Part shown: one piece after another, positions 25,387-33,175 of the stretch
Layout of the letters: each line of letters begins with the position of its first letter
Position numbering within the stretch: the stretch's first letter is position 1
Assembly: GCA_027459705.1 (NCBI GenBank)
Contig: DAIDHM010000123.1
Coordinates: 66,538 to 99,714, forward strand
Length of the DNA: 33,177 nt
Source of the DNA: Ktedonobacteria bacterium
GTDB lineage: Bacteria > Chloroflexota > Ktedonobacteria > Ktedonobacterales > JACDGC01
Reading direction: 5' to 3'
Position numbers and translations under genes: made by a program
The notes under the pieces: model-generated
What the model was told of the DNA's origin: nothing
Databases searched by the model: none
Seen by the model: the letters and a program-made list of their open reading frames with translations, nothing else

Positions 25387-26430
25387 TCAATAGAATATCG
25401 TGCGGGTTCGATGGTAAGGGAGGTCGGTGGCATCAACAAGCTGGCCAGCCAGCCAGAGACGCGAGTCAATCTGCGCGGCAGTGACTGCTCCACGATGTTG
25501 CTGAGGGGCGACCTGCATCAGTTCGCGGCGCAGCCACTCAACACCCCAGACGGTCGCGGCGCGGATAGCTACCTCATCCGGATCTCCGGGATGGATCGGC
25601 TGATACGTGTCAATGCGCTCCGCGAGATCGTCCGCGTACGTGAGAATACCCAATCGGCGCAACAATTGCGGCACCTTATAATCGGCGAAGGCTGTCAATT
25701 GATCCATATTCGCTAAGTCGCCTGGACCTTCTCCACCGAAAGCTCCTGCAACATCAGCAACCAGAATCTGTGCTCGTTTGAAAAAATAGACCTCTCGTCC
25801 CTGCCAGAGCGCGACGTCACGAAAAGATGCCCAATGCCGAGCGATGAGCAACGCGAGTTCGACCGCGTCCCCATGCGCTGCAGCCAGGGCGGTCATGAAT
25901 TGCCCACCAAACGAACGTATCAAGCCATCGCCCAGCTCGCGCGTATGTATGACTCGCTGGGGGAAAAGGGGGATCGGTGGCGCGCCAGATATCGGGCGGA
26001 GAATCTCCGCCATGGTCGTCTCATCCATCGCCGCCAGATAAGCCGCATCCCAGAGCGGTCGATGATCGTCTACCACGGCACGCGTGAGCGCCGCCGCCAG
26101 CGCGTTATAGCCATTATACACTGCATCACGCCAACTGACTTGCCAGCGCGGGATCTCCTGGTTTTCTGACCAGAAACAAAAATTGAGCGCGTCCAGTAAC
26201 GCCAGCCAGTTTAACTGGCGTTCAGGCTGGGTCGGCTCAGTCCAATGTATACTGGTATCCCAGGGAGCATGGGGCCAGGGCGTCGCGGCCCATTGCGCGG
26301 CGACCGCTTGCACCCGCGCGCCATGCAAGGATATCTGCGGCGCTGTGCAGACGATTGGCCAGGTCGACGTGAGGACGCCGAGGCGATCCTCCGCAGGCGG
26401 GCCGAGGGATTCAGCGGGATCGATCAGCAT
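25387..26430 (-). CDS. Queuosine salvage enzyme, DUF2419/Qng1 family
   Basis: A 347-residue protein matching the DUF2419 family. Members release the base queuine from queuosine 5'-phosphate so that it can be reused for tRNA modification; a bacterial homologue from Sphaerobacter (Chloroflexota) has been studied. Marks are ALLDALNFCFWSEN (residues 77-90), DAVYNGYNALAAALTRAV, FADYKVPQLLRRLGIL (residues 248-263) and EVAIRAATVWGVEWLRREL. The start is uncertain. ATG 26430 has GGGG four bases upstream and fits the family N-terminus; an ATG at 26478 and a TTG at 26514 lie upstream in frame but lack usable ribosome-binding sites. No tgt, queA or queuine transporter gene is in the window. A palindrome at 26534-26555 lies in the divergent region with the glutaredoxin gene. 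Confidence 0.85.
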   Translation of the reverse strand: MLIDPAESLGPPAEDRLGVLTSTWPIVCTAPQISLHGARVQAVAAQWAATPWPHAPWDTSIHWTEPTQPERQLNWLALLDALNFCFWSENQEIPRWQVSWRDAVYNGYNALAAALTRAVVDDHRPLWDAAYLAAMDETTMAEILRPISGAPPIPLFPQRVIHTRELGDGLIRSFGGQFMTALAAAHGDAVELALLIARHWASFRDVALWQGREVYFFKRAQILVADVAGAFGGEGPGDLANMDQLTAFADYKVPQLLRRLGILTYADDLAERIDTYQPIHPGDPDEVAIRAATVWGVEWLRRELMQVAPQQHRGAVTAAQIDSRLWLAGQLVDATDLPYHRTRTIFY

Positions 26431-26533
26431 ATCACCCCGTCCATTCTGGTGCCAGGGCCACCCCAAGCGCGAGTCCATTCCCCAGTGTGTCAGTAGTGAC
26501 ACCGGGCAGCGCAACCAGGCAGCGTTCTTCTAT

Positions 26534-26555
26534 CTATGATCGATGCTCATCATAG
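26534..26555. promoter_or_regulatory. Operator-like inverted repeat upstream of the Qng1 gene
   Basis: CTATGAT (26534-26540) and ATCATAG (26549-26555) are perfect half-sites eight bases apart, about 100 bases upstream of the chosen Qng1 start. The spacing suits a dimeric repressor. Confidence 0.35.
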
Positions 26556-26711
26556 CATAACCGGCGGAACTGTCGCCGCTACGAGCGCTCAAGGGCGATC
26601 GGTGTACACACATTTGCGATCGAATATGTGGACGTGGGCTGGTCTCCTCGCGCTGTGCTATGCTTCTAATAATGGTCAACATTTGCTGCCTCAGGGTTTG
26701 TCGCGGAACTT

Positions 26712-26724
26712 TGCAACAGTTGCA
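26712..26724. promoter_or_regulatory. 13-base palindrome upstream of the glutaredoxin gene
   Basis: TGCAAC and GTTGCA flank a single central base, about 100 bases before ATG 26827. Possible operator; short enough to occur by chance. Confidence 0.25.
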
Positions 26725-26826
26725 GGAACAATACCAGCAATGCGGTAAACAAGCCACGCGAGTCGCTTGTGACCATAACAAACAGTGCCGCAGAATGACG
26801 ACGGCACACAATGAAAGGTATTTCCC

Positions 26827-27141
26827 ATGGCTCAACCAACTCATGAACCATCGATTTTGATGTACACAACATCCTGGTGCGGTGACTGCCGTCGCGCCAA
26901 GAAATGGCTGAACGAACATGCAGTCGCCTATCGGGATATTGATATCGATCAAGACGAAGCCGCTGCACAGGTGGTCATGCAGATCAATCATGGCAGTCGG
27001 GTCATTCCGACAATTTTATTCCCTGATGGTTCCGTCCTGGTCGAACCATCAAATCGTCAACTCGCGCTGAAAGTGGAAGAAACGCTCGGCGTGACCTCCG
27101 ACGATGCGCAACGCGCCCATGCGGCTGGCCAGCAAAGCTGA
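26827..27141 (+). CDS. Glutaredoxin/mycoredoxin-like protein
   Basis: A 104-residue thiol-disulfide oxidoreductase with the glutaredoxin fold. The active site is C18-x-x-C21 in SWCGDCRRAK. The cis-proline P61 in SRVIPTILFPDGS and the following glycine are conserved. Compared with classical glutaredoxins the CGDC motif is unusual (CPYC is commonest, CGYC in mycoredoxin), so the protein may use a low-molecular-weight thiol other than glutathione, or thioredoxin reductase. That is inference. GAAAGG sits about nine bases before ATG 26827. The C-terminal 20 residues are a polar extension. The marC gene starts three bases after the stop, so the two are probably translated together. Confidence 0.88.
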   Translation: MAQPTHEPSILMYTTSWCGDCRRAKKWLNEHAVAYRDIDIDQDEAAAQVVMQINHGSRVIPTILFPDGSVLVEPSNRQLALKVEETLGVTSDDAQRAHAAGQQS

Positions 27142-27144
27142 CAT

Positions 27145-27777
27145 ATGGTGGCTGCGTATGCGCTGAAGGTGCTGGTAACCTTCTTGACCGTCATCGATCC
27201 GATTGGATTGGTGCCACTGGTTCTTGGGATCACCGGCGGTTATCCCGAAGCCATGCGCCAGCGCATCGTGACCAAGGCGGTTCTGATAGCTGGCGGTGTC
27301 ATCGCGGTCTTTGGGATCTTTGGGCGCTTCATTTTGGAAAGCCTGGGGATCTCGCTCTATGCCTTCAACATCGCTGGTGGCGGGCTCCTATTCTTGGTGG
27401 CCATTGATATGCTCTTTGGCCGCCAATCTGGAGCCCGCGAGACGGCCAGCGAGGAAGAGGAAGCGCTTTCCCGCGAGGATGTCTCTACCTTTCCTCTGGC
27501 GATTCCACTCATCGCAGGACCGGGTACCATTGCCAGCACCATCCTGCTCGTGACCAGCGCCGGTACCAACGCCATGCAATTGAGTGCGATTGCGTTTGCA
27601 GCGATCTTCACCCTGGCGCTGGCCTGGCTCGCAATGCTGTTGAGCGGATGGATCGAGCAACGGGTCAGCAAGACTGGGATTACCGTGCTTTCGCGCATCC
27701 TGGGCATGGTGCTGGCCGCGCTAGCGGTGCAATTCATCCTCAATGGTATCACTCAGTTTGTCATCGTGCTTCGCTAA
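27145..27777 (+). CDS. MarC-family integral membrane protein
   Basis: A 210-residue protein with six hydrophobic segments in two repeats of three, the normal MarC/UPF0056 length and layout. Recognisable blocks are TFLTVIDPIGLVPLVL in the first helix, IAGGGLLFLVAIDMLFG, FPLAIPLIAGPGTIASTILL after the central charged loop and the closing LSRILGMVLAALAVQFILNG. The family was once linked to multiple antibiotic resistance, but its transport substrate is not established. The loop with ETASEEEEALSREDVS is acidic and likely cytoplasmic. The start codon has no clear ribosome-binding site and lies three bases after the glutaredoxin stop, which points to translational coupling in a two-gene operon. Confidence 0.9.
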   Translation: MVAAYALKVLVTFLTVIDPIGLVPLVLGITGGYPEAMRQRIVTKAVLIAGGVIAVFGIFGRFILESLGISLYAFNIAGGGLLFLVAIDMLFGRQSGARETASEEEEALSREDVSTFPLAIPLIAGPGTIASTILLVTSAGTNAMQLSAIAFAAIFTLALAWLAMLLSGWIEQRVSKTGITVLSRILGMVLAALAVQFILNGITQFVIVLR

Positions 27778-27850
27778 AGCTTGGGGTTCGCGTGCGGCCT
27801 GCTGGACGAACTCGGCAATTGTGCGCGAATTTCCCCAATAGTCCCACGAT

Positions 27851-27878
27851 TTGGCATGCTACACGCATGAGGTATAGA
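27851..27878 (+). promoter_or_regulatory. Candidate promoter for the 27999 gene
   Basis: TTGGCA (27851-27856), a 16-base spacer and TATAGA (27873-27878). The leader to ATG 27999 would be about 115 bases. Confidence 0.42.
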
Positions 27879-27998
27879 CTGAAGGACGAGTTCCAGGCAG
27901 GACGCCACCGCATACTATCTGAGAAAGTTCCGGTCCGCGTCTCTGCTGTCTCCTCTCTTCTATTGATCGCTGTTCTGAGAGAAGGAGTGAAGAGACCT

Positions 27999-28529
27999 AT
28001 GTTTCAGCAATCAGTTCGCGGTTATTCAGGTGGGGCACGTGTCATCGTCACCCAACATGCCATCGAACGCGCTATTGAGCGCTTCGGACGTCCCAATGCC
28101 TATTGCGCCGAGGCATGGTTGATGGATCAGGCGCTATCAGCCACGCGCCGCATGATCGCCACTCGTCCAGGGGAGTATCTTTTGGCGAATCCAGAATGCA
28201 AGCTCCTTGTCAAACAGGAAATTCTGGATGGCATCCCCCAGATGGTCGTGGTAACGACGTTGGAAGGGACGCAGTGGAGCCAGATGTACCGCCAGCAAGC
28301 ATCACGTCAGCGGCTCTGGTATCGGCTGATGTGGTATCAGACGACGCAAGGACAGGTAGCGCATCTTTGCACTGGCCTCTTCCGTATGACGCCCGAATGC
28401 GGCGCTGCCCAGGGCATTCCGCTCCGCTTTCAATTACAGACCGTTGCACCTGATCCCGAGCGCGTCTGTCGTGTATGTTTCCCCTATTATCAACGATGGG
28501 TTCACCGCCAAGAGCAGCGGCGTCATTGA
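27999..28529 (+). CDS. Small unknown protein with THAxxR-like N-terminal motif
   Basis: A 176-residue soluble protein of unknown function. Near the N-terminus VTQHAIERAIERFG resembles the xTxHAxxRxxxR pattern of DUF4258-type and related small RNase-like or phage-associated proteins, but similarity beyond that motif is not evident. The middle region (PGEYLLANPECKLLVKQEIL, then IPQMVVVTTLEGTQW) reads like beta strands. The C-terminus carries CRVCFPYYQRW, a CxxC pair that might bind metal together with earlier cysteines. GAAGGAG lies about twelve bases before ATG 27999. The longer open frame back to 27648 overlaps marC and has no family features. It sits alone between marC and a hydrolase gene. 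Confidence 0.6.
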   Translation: MFQQSVRGYSGGARVIVTQHAIERAIERFGRPNAYCAEAWLMDQALSATRRMIATRPGEYLLANPECKLLVKQEILDGIPQMVVVTTLEGTQWSQMYRQQASRQRLWYRLMWYQTTQGQVAHLCTGLFRMTPECGAAQGIPLRFQLQTVAPDPERVCRVCFPYYQRWVHRQEQRRH

Positions 28530-28546
28530 TTACGGCGTCGGCACGG

Positions 28547-28580
28547 TGCGCTAGAGCGCATGGATGCCGTATACTATACT
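28547..28580 (+). promoter_or_regulatory. Possible promoter/operator upstream of the hydrolase gene
   Basis: A near-palindrome with TGCGCT and AGCGCA arms (28547-28560) is followed by two overlapping -10-like hexamers TATACT at 28570-28575 and 28575-28580. No good -35 is present, so an activator-dependent promoter or chance are both possible. Confidence 0.28.
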
Positions 28581-28742
28581 TAATACTCTGTCAGTAGGAA
28601 CATCGTCCCCAAGCGGCGTGGTTCCTTTTCGACCCGGCGCGGCCCTGCTTCGCGGAGTGTCTGTGGAGCAAAAAAGCCGCGTCATGCAGACGGTCAGGGG
28701 CATGGTCGTGTGTGCTTGCCTGCGATGATGGGGGTAGGCGAT

Positions 28743-29807
28743 ATGTCAAAGTGGCATTGGATTGTCGCGAGCGCATCTTCAAGTGTGGCGATGTTAGGAT
28801 TGGTTGCGACCAGTGGCTTGATGGTGATCGCGAATCATTTCATCGATGACCTCACCAGTCCCAACGCCTCAATGGATGAGGCCGCCAAGCTCTTTGGGTC
28901 TTGGCTCGTCCCCAATCCCGAACCAGAACCACCGATCGAGTTGCAGCGAGCTTTGTCTTTCCATTCGCGTGGTGGTCCGTTGCTGCGTGGCGATTTCTGG
29001 GCACAACCTCACCCCGCGCCCACGGTGGTGATCTGCCATGGCTACCGCGTCTCGCGCGCGCGCCTGCGCAATGTGGCGGCGCTGGAATACCATAGTGGTT
29101 TCAATATCCTGCTCTTTGATTTTCGCGGGCATGGCGAGAGCGAAGCGGTCGCCACCAGCGGCGGCACTGCCGAAGTGCTGGACTTGCAGGCGGCGATTGA
29201 CCAGGCCGTGGCCCAACCCGAGACGCTCCCTGGCAAAATCATCCTGCATGGTTTCTCGATGGGCGCAGCTATCGCACTGTTAACACCACCACGAGCCGAA
29301 GTAGCGGGCATCATTGCCGACAGTCCATATGCTCGGCTTGATGAGATTATCGATCGTCTCATCAATTGGCGGCTCGCCGAAGCCAGCGCCGGGTGGCGGC
29401 AACCGTTGTCGCCTTTGCGGCGAACTCTTCCCGCTTTCGCCCGACTATTGGTGCGTACCAGCGGGTTGCTCTTTCGGATACGTTTCCACTACCGCTTGCT
29501 CGCGCAGCCCGCGACAGCGATGCGACAGTGGTTCGCGCCGCGCGCCAAACTCGCTGAAGCGCACCAGCCAATTCCGTTGTTACTCATCCACGCCATCGAT
29601 GATCCATTGATTCCACTGCATCACGCGCATCAGATTGTCGCGGCGGCGCACGCCAGCCATACACCACTCGAAATTCTTTTCGTGGCGACCGATGCCCATT
29701 GTGGCGCCTATGGCCACGATCCTCAGAGTTATGTTGATGCCATTCAACGATTTGTGGCACGCTATGTAGGCAACGACCTGGAAAACTCGCGACCTTCGTC
29801 GTACTAA
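28743..29807 (+). CDS. Membrane-anchored alpha/beta hydrolase
   Basis: A 354-residue hydrolase with one N-terminal membrane segment (about residues 7-30). The alpha/beta hydrolase core starts near TVVICHGYRVSRARLRNVAA, the strand and oxyanion region. The nucleophile elbow is GFSMGA with S172; the acid is in LLIHAIDDPLIPLHHA and the histidine in VATDAHCGAYGHDP. FDFRGHGES is another typical loop. Together these give a complete Ser-Asp-His triad. The likely activity is ester or peptide-type hydrolysis outside or at the membrane; the substrate is unknown. GGGGG lies eight bases before ATG 28743, so I prefer it to the frame start at 28710. An SCP2 gene follows 40 bases later on the same strand and may be co-transcribed, hinting at lipid-related work. 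Confidence 0.87.
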   Translation: MSKWHWIVASASSSVAMLGLVATSGLMVIANHFIDDLTSPNASMDEAAKLFGSWLVPNPEPEPPIELQRALSFHSRGGPLLRGDFWAQPHPAPTVVICHGYRVSRARLRNVAALEYHSGFNILLFDFRGHGESEAVATSGGTAEVLDLQAAIDQAVAQPETLPGKIILHGFSMGAAIALLTPPRAEVAGIIADSPYARLDEIIDRLINWRLAEASAGWRQPLSPLRRTLPAFARLLVRTSGLLFRIRFHYRLLAQPATAMRQWFAPRAKLAEAHQPIPLLLIHAIDDPLIPLHHAHQIVAAAHASHTPLEILFVATDAHCGAYGHDPQSYVDAIQRFVARYVGNDLENSRPSSY

Positions 29808-29847
29808 ATGAAGCGCTGAGCGCGCAGTGCATGAGAGAGGCTGTGAG

Positions 29848-30171
29848 ATGTTACCCTCAGAAATCATTCAGCAGTTGCCAGAGTATTTTCTGCCCCAACA
29901 AGCTGGGAACCTGAACGCAACCTATGTCTTTGATCTCACTGGATCGGAAGGTGGCTCATACTGGGTCACCGTCGCCAATAGCCAGGTGACCACCGGTGCT
30001 GGCGTCACGTCTCAACCCGCGACTGTCACGTTTACCATGACTGACCAGACCTTCGTCGAGATCATGACCGGGGTAACCAATCCCGTCACGGCCTACATGC
30101 AAGGGAAGGTGAAGATCGTCGGTGATCTGGGGATTGCATCGCGGCTCACTACCCTCTTTCGCCGACCATAA
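29848..30171 (+). CDS. SCP2 sterol-carrier-domain protein
   Basis: A 107-residue stand-alone SCP2 domain. It follows the family pattern: a helix LPSEIIQQLPEYFLP, the strand pair ATYVFDLTGSEGGSYWVTVANSQ, the TVTFTMTDQTFVEIMTGVTN block, and AYMQGKVKIVGDLGIASRL, where the last stretch (Q-G-K-x-K-x-x-G) is the clearest signature. SCP2 domains form a hydrophobic tunnel that binds lipids or acyl-CoA. GAGAGG lies eight bases before ATG 29848; an in-frame start further upstream is less well placed. The gene follows the membrane-anchored hydrolase by 40 bases, and the pairing is consistent with lipid handling, though this is inference. Confidence 0.88.
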   Translation: MLPSEIIQQLPEYFLPQQAGNLNATYVFDLTGSEGGSYWVTVANSQVTTGAGVTSQPATVTFTMTDQTFVEIMTGVTNPVTAYMQGKVKIVGDLGIASRLTTLFRRP

Positions 30172-30293
30172 GCCAGGAAAACCCAAGCAGAGACGCACAC
30201 TATCTTCACCCAATCGGTCCAGGCCTGTCTGGTGGGGTGATCCGACGCATGAGGTGGATGTTCGGTTATTGGCGCAGGCGAAGCCTTGATGTC

Positions 30294-30334
30294 TGCCATG
30301 CCGCTAGCCAAACTCGGGCGTGGCAGCGTATAAT
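30294..30334 (+). promoter_or_regulatory. Inverted repeat plus TATAAT upstream of the M50 protease gene
   Basis: A perfect -10 TATAAT (30329-30334) is preceded by a 9-bp imperfect inverted repeat (30294-30302 with 30317-30325, one wobble) that covers the -35 position. No consensus -35 exists, so the repeat could be an activator or repressor site. Confidence 0.38.
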
Positions 30335-30402
30335 GTGATCTATACGATATTGATGGGGTAAGCCACCCTATCTTTGCGCGCGCTGCGCCAGGGGGGAGCC
30401 TT

Positions 30403-31353
30403 ATGTTGCCTGATCCATTTTCACCGACACCAGAAACGGGTGGCCAGCAGCCAGGCTCCTCCGGCGCGCCATATAGCCAGCGGCCGGTATATCCGGGAGC
30501 GGACTATTATCAGGAATTAGCGCGTCAGCGCGAACAGCAGCCACAACCAGTCATCCCTCACGATATTTTGCCACAATCGCCCTACCAGCCATCAAAATAC
30601 GATGCCTATGCCAGTCCGACCCCCATCCAAGTACCCATCAGGACGCATAATCGCTGGACTCGATTTCTGGTGAGTTGGGGGGGTGGGCAGCGGTTAGCGA
30701 TCTCGCTGGGGACGATGGCGCTGAGTGTCGTCGTCTATTATTACTTCTGGCAATCGTGGTTTCTCGCGCTTGGCATAACCGTGTTGATCCTGATCCATGA
30801 GATGGGCCACGCCCTCACCTTGCGCTTCAAGAAGCTGCCCGCCACTTTCCCCATCTTTATCCCTGGTATCGGTGCCTTCGTCACATTGCCTAACCGCCCA
30901 ATGAGCATGCGCGACCACATTGATGTCTCACTGGCTGGCCCGTTCGCGGGTGGGCTGGGATCTCTCGCTTGTTTGCTTGTCGCGTTTGTCGCGCCTGATC
31001 CGTTTCTGTGGCGCGTACTGGCGATGCTCGGCTTCTTCTTGAATTTGCTGAATTTGTTGCCGGTCTTGCCGCTGGACGGTGGGCATGTCGCTGTCTTGCT
31101 GTCACGCTGGTTGGTTTATGCGGGCTTTGGTTTACTGATTCTGGGATTCTACTACACACACAGTTTCTTCATCATTTACCTGGCGATCTTCGGGTTGCCG
31201 ATGACCTTGCAGAGCCTGCGCGCGGCGCAGTATGGCATGCGTCCTACCGACCAGTTCAATGCCTGGGCGATGTATCTTGTGCTTTGCCTGGGTCTTTTCG
31301 CCGGATTGTTTTTTACGCAAATGATCCCCTTGCTCATCCAAATGTACGGTTAA
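30403..31353 (+). CDS. M50-family (site-2-like) membrane zinc metalloprotease
   Basis: A 316-residue membrane protein. About 85 Pro/Gln/Tyr-rich, probably disordered residues lead into six or so membrane segments. The catalytic zinc site is HEMGH (H132, E133, H136), and the third ligand lies in the second motif LLPVLPLDGGHV (D225). This is the S2P arrangement of intramembrane proteases, which clip anchored regulators such as anti-sigma factors or surface-protein precursors. The short form with no PDZ domain resembles the SpoIVFB/YwhC branch. The substrate is unknown. A purine-rich GGGGGGAG lies close before ATG 30403. An operator-like repeat with TATAAT lies upstream, and a strong hairpin follows the gene. 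Confidence 0.88.
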   Translation: MLPDPFSPTPETGGQQPGSSGAPYSQRPVYPGADYYQELARQREQQPQPVIPHDILPQSPYQPSKYDAYASPTPIQVPIRTHNRWTRFLVSWGGGQRLAISLGTMALSVVVYYYFWQSWFLALGITVLILIHEMGHALTLRFKKLPATFPIFIPGIGAFVTLPNRPMSMRDHIDVSLAGPFAGGLGSLACLLVAFVAPDPFLWRVLAMLGFFLNLLNLLPVLPLDGGHVAVLLSRWLVYAGFGLLILGFYYTHSFFIIYLAIFGLPMTLQSLRAAQYGMRPTDQFNAWAMYLVLCLGLFAGLFFTQMIPLLIQMYG

Positions 31354-31379
31354 CACCGCACGTGGGGATCGCGGGACAG

Positions 31380-31415
31380 AAGCGACACACTGTGACTCGT
31401 CACAGTGTGTCGCTT
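31380..31415. terminator. Bidirectional terminator: perfect 16-bp hairpin
   Basis: Arms at 31380-31395 and 31400-31415 are exact complements with a CTCG tetraloop. It lies between the convergent stops at 31353 (plus) and 31424 (minus). Confidence 0.78.
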
Positions 31416-31423
31416 GTTATCAG

Positions 31424-33022
31424 TTAGCGGCGCGCGATCGCTTTCCAGTTGCGCAATACTTCGTGCGCTGTGTTATACCCCGGAGCCCCCGAGACACCAC
31501 CACCGGGATGCGTGCTGGCGCCCGTCAGCCAAAGGCCCGGGATGGGTGTCTGGTACTGCGAGAGTTCAGGGAGCGGCCGGAACATAAACATTTGATCGAG
31601 GGTCATATCGATGTGCATCAGATGGCCACGCAGCAGACCGCCAATGCGTTCCAGGTCAGGAGGAGTCTTGATATAGATCCCGGTGATGTGGTCGCTAAAC
31701 CCAGGAGCGTATTGATCGACAATGCGTAACATCTTCTCTGCCTCGCGCGGTCCCTGCTCTTCCCATGAGGTGCCGTCAGCGAGCGTATAAGGATGCCATT
31801 GTGCCCAGATATTGAAAATGTGCTTGTTGGGCGGTGCCAGCTCTGGATCCATGGCTGTCGGCGTCATCGCCAGGATCGCGGGCGCGGTCGGCGCCATACC
31901 TAATTCGCTCTCGTGGTACGCGCGGCGGAGCGATGATAGCGATGGGCTGATCAACTGCATGCCACGGTGTGCCTCATTCGGCTGCTGTTCGATCATCGGC
32001 AAGGCACTATAATTGGGGAGCGCGTCGGCGGTACAACGGATCGTCATCCCCATCCCATTAGCAATGCGCAAGTTGCGCAGTTTCCGCACCAACTCGGCAT
32101 CGAGCAATTCGGGATCGACCAGATCGAGCAGAGTCGTCTGGACATGAGCATTGGAGATGACACAGCGGGCGTTGATGATCTCGCCATCAGCGAGTTCCAC
32201 TCCGCGTGCTTTGCCATCGTTGACCAGAATTCGCGCGACCGGTGCGGCGACGCGGACCTCGCCACCGTGGTGTTCCATGCAGCGGGCCAGTGCCTGTGCC
32301 AGCATACCCGAACCGCCTTTGGGACGCCAACACCCTGTCTGATGGCAAAGGATCTGCCAGGCCAGCATCTCTCCACCACCTGGATCATCTGGCGCGCCAC
32401 CAGACTGCGCGGCGAACCAGGCTAATGCCGCCTTCAAGCGCGGATCTTCGAAAGTGGTGTCGATGAGTTGCGCATAACTGCCAAAGATTGACTTGAGCAG
32501 ATCCGTCGTTTTCCCCAGGCCGACATTCTGTCGCAACTTCGCACCATTCCGTTTGATAATGCTCCCCAGCATAGAACCGGCACGGGGTGCTGCCAGGAAT
32601 GTCGCGTAGACCGGCTCATTGAATGTACCCCAGAGCGTTATGAAATTACGATAACGATCGGCATCTGCCGGATTCAACTGGGCGATCGACGCGCACGTCT
32701 TCTCAAGATCGCGCCAGAACGTGATTGAGGTGCCATCGGGAAAAGGCGCAAAACCGAATGGATCCATCGGCAGATATTCCAGACCGAATTGCTCCAGTCC
32801 TAATTCCTCGATAATCGGCAGAGCCTTGATAACGATATGAAACGAACTGCACGTATCGATCGCATAGCCCGCGAAGATATCATGCTCGGTCATGACCGCG
32901 CCACCCGCGATCGGTCGTCGCTCCACAATCAGCACACGCAATCCGGCGCGCGCCAGATAACAACCACAGACCAAACCATTGTGGCCAGCGCCAACAATCA
33001 CGACATCATACTGTTCGCCCAC
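31424..33022 (-). CDS. CrtI/PYROXD2-type FAD oxidoreductase
   Basis: A 532-residue flavoprotein of the phytoene desaturase-like superfamily. The N-terminal dinucleotide motif is VIVGAGHNGL (about residues 8-17), followed by YLARAGLRVLIVERRPIAGG. The C-terminal FAD-contact region is GLWLTGASTHPGGGVSGAPG. Internal blocks such as CWRPKGGSGMLAQALARCM and the GVELADGEIINARCVISNA stretch match the PYROXD2/CrtI-related clade. True phytoene desaturases act with carotenoid genes, which are absent here, so a different substrate is likely. I chose GTG 33022 because GAGG lies seven bases upstream and the protein then starts close to the Rossmann motif; an in-frame GTG at 33055 lacks a ribosome-binding site. 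It is convergent with the protease gene across a strong hairpin. Confidence 0.86.
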   Translation of the reverse strand: MGEQYDVVIVGAGHNGLVCGCYLARAGLRVLIVERRPIAGGAVMTEHDIFAGYAIDTCSSFHIVIKALPIIEELGLEQFGLEYLPMDPFGFAPFPDGTSITFWRDLEKTCASIAQLNPADADRYRNFITLWGTFNEPVYATFLAAPRAGSMLGSIIKRNGAKLRQNVGLGKTTDLLKSIFGSYAQLIDTTFEDPRLKAALAWFAAQSGGAPDDPGGGEMLAWQILCHQTGCWRPKGGSGMLAQALARCMEHHGGEVRVAAPVARILVNDGKARGVELADGEIINARCVISNAHVQTTLLDLVDPELLDAELVRKLRNLRIANGMGMTIRCTADALPNYSALPMIEQQPNEAHRGMQLISPSLSSLRRAYHESELGMAPTAPAILAMTPTAMDPELAPPNKHIFNIWAQWHPYTLADGTSWEEQGPREAEKMLRIVDQYAPGFSDHITGIYIKTPPDLERIGGLLRGHLMHIDMTLDQMFMFRPLPELSQYQTPIPGLWLTGASTHPGGGVSGAPGYNTAHEVLRNWKAIARR

Positions 33023-33109
33023 GACCCCACCTCTAAAGCAATCTTCCCCCCACACTCACCTCGTTGGGGTGCATCTTGAACCGTAGCGCAGCCGTGGCGG
33101 CACGCGCCA

Positions 33110-33175
33110 TCAGTTGGGCGGGCTGACGGCCGCGATATTTTCGGCTAAACGGGTCGCAAGGGCATCGCGAACGAC
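33110..33175 (-). other. Possible C-terminal end of a gene continuing past the window
   Basis: On the minus strand a frame entering from the right edge reads VVRDALATRLAENIAAVSPP before a TGA at 33110-33112. It looks protein-like, but only 21 codons are visible and another frame in the same stretch is also open. Confidence 0.25.

Larger units (their letters stand above)
26431..26826. other. Divergent regulatory gap between Qng1 and glutaredoxin genes
   Basis: No gene is supported in these 396 bases. Two operator-like palindromes are visible, at 26534-26555 and 26712-26724. I see no clear -10/-35 pair for either direction. Confidence 0.4.

Noticed and set aside
27648-27998. Long N-terminal extension of the 27999 gene
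   Set aside because: It overlaps marC and reads as low-quality shadow sequence; the ribosome-binding site supports ATG 27999.
31424-33022. Phytoene desaturase of a carotenoid cluster
   Set aside because: No crtB, crtE or other carotenoid genes are present, and the sequence looks closer to the PYROXD2 clade.
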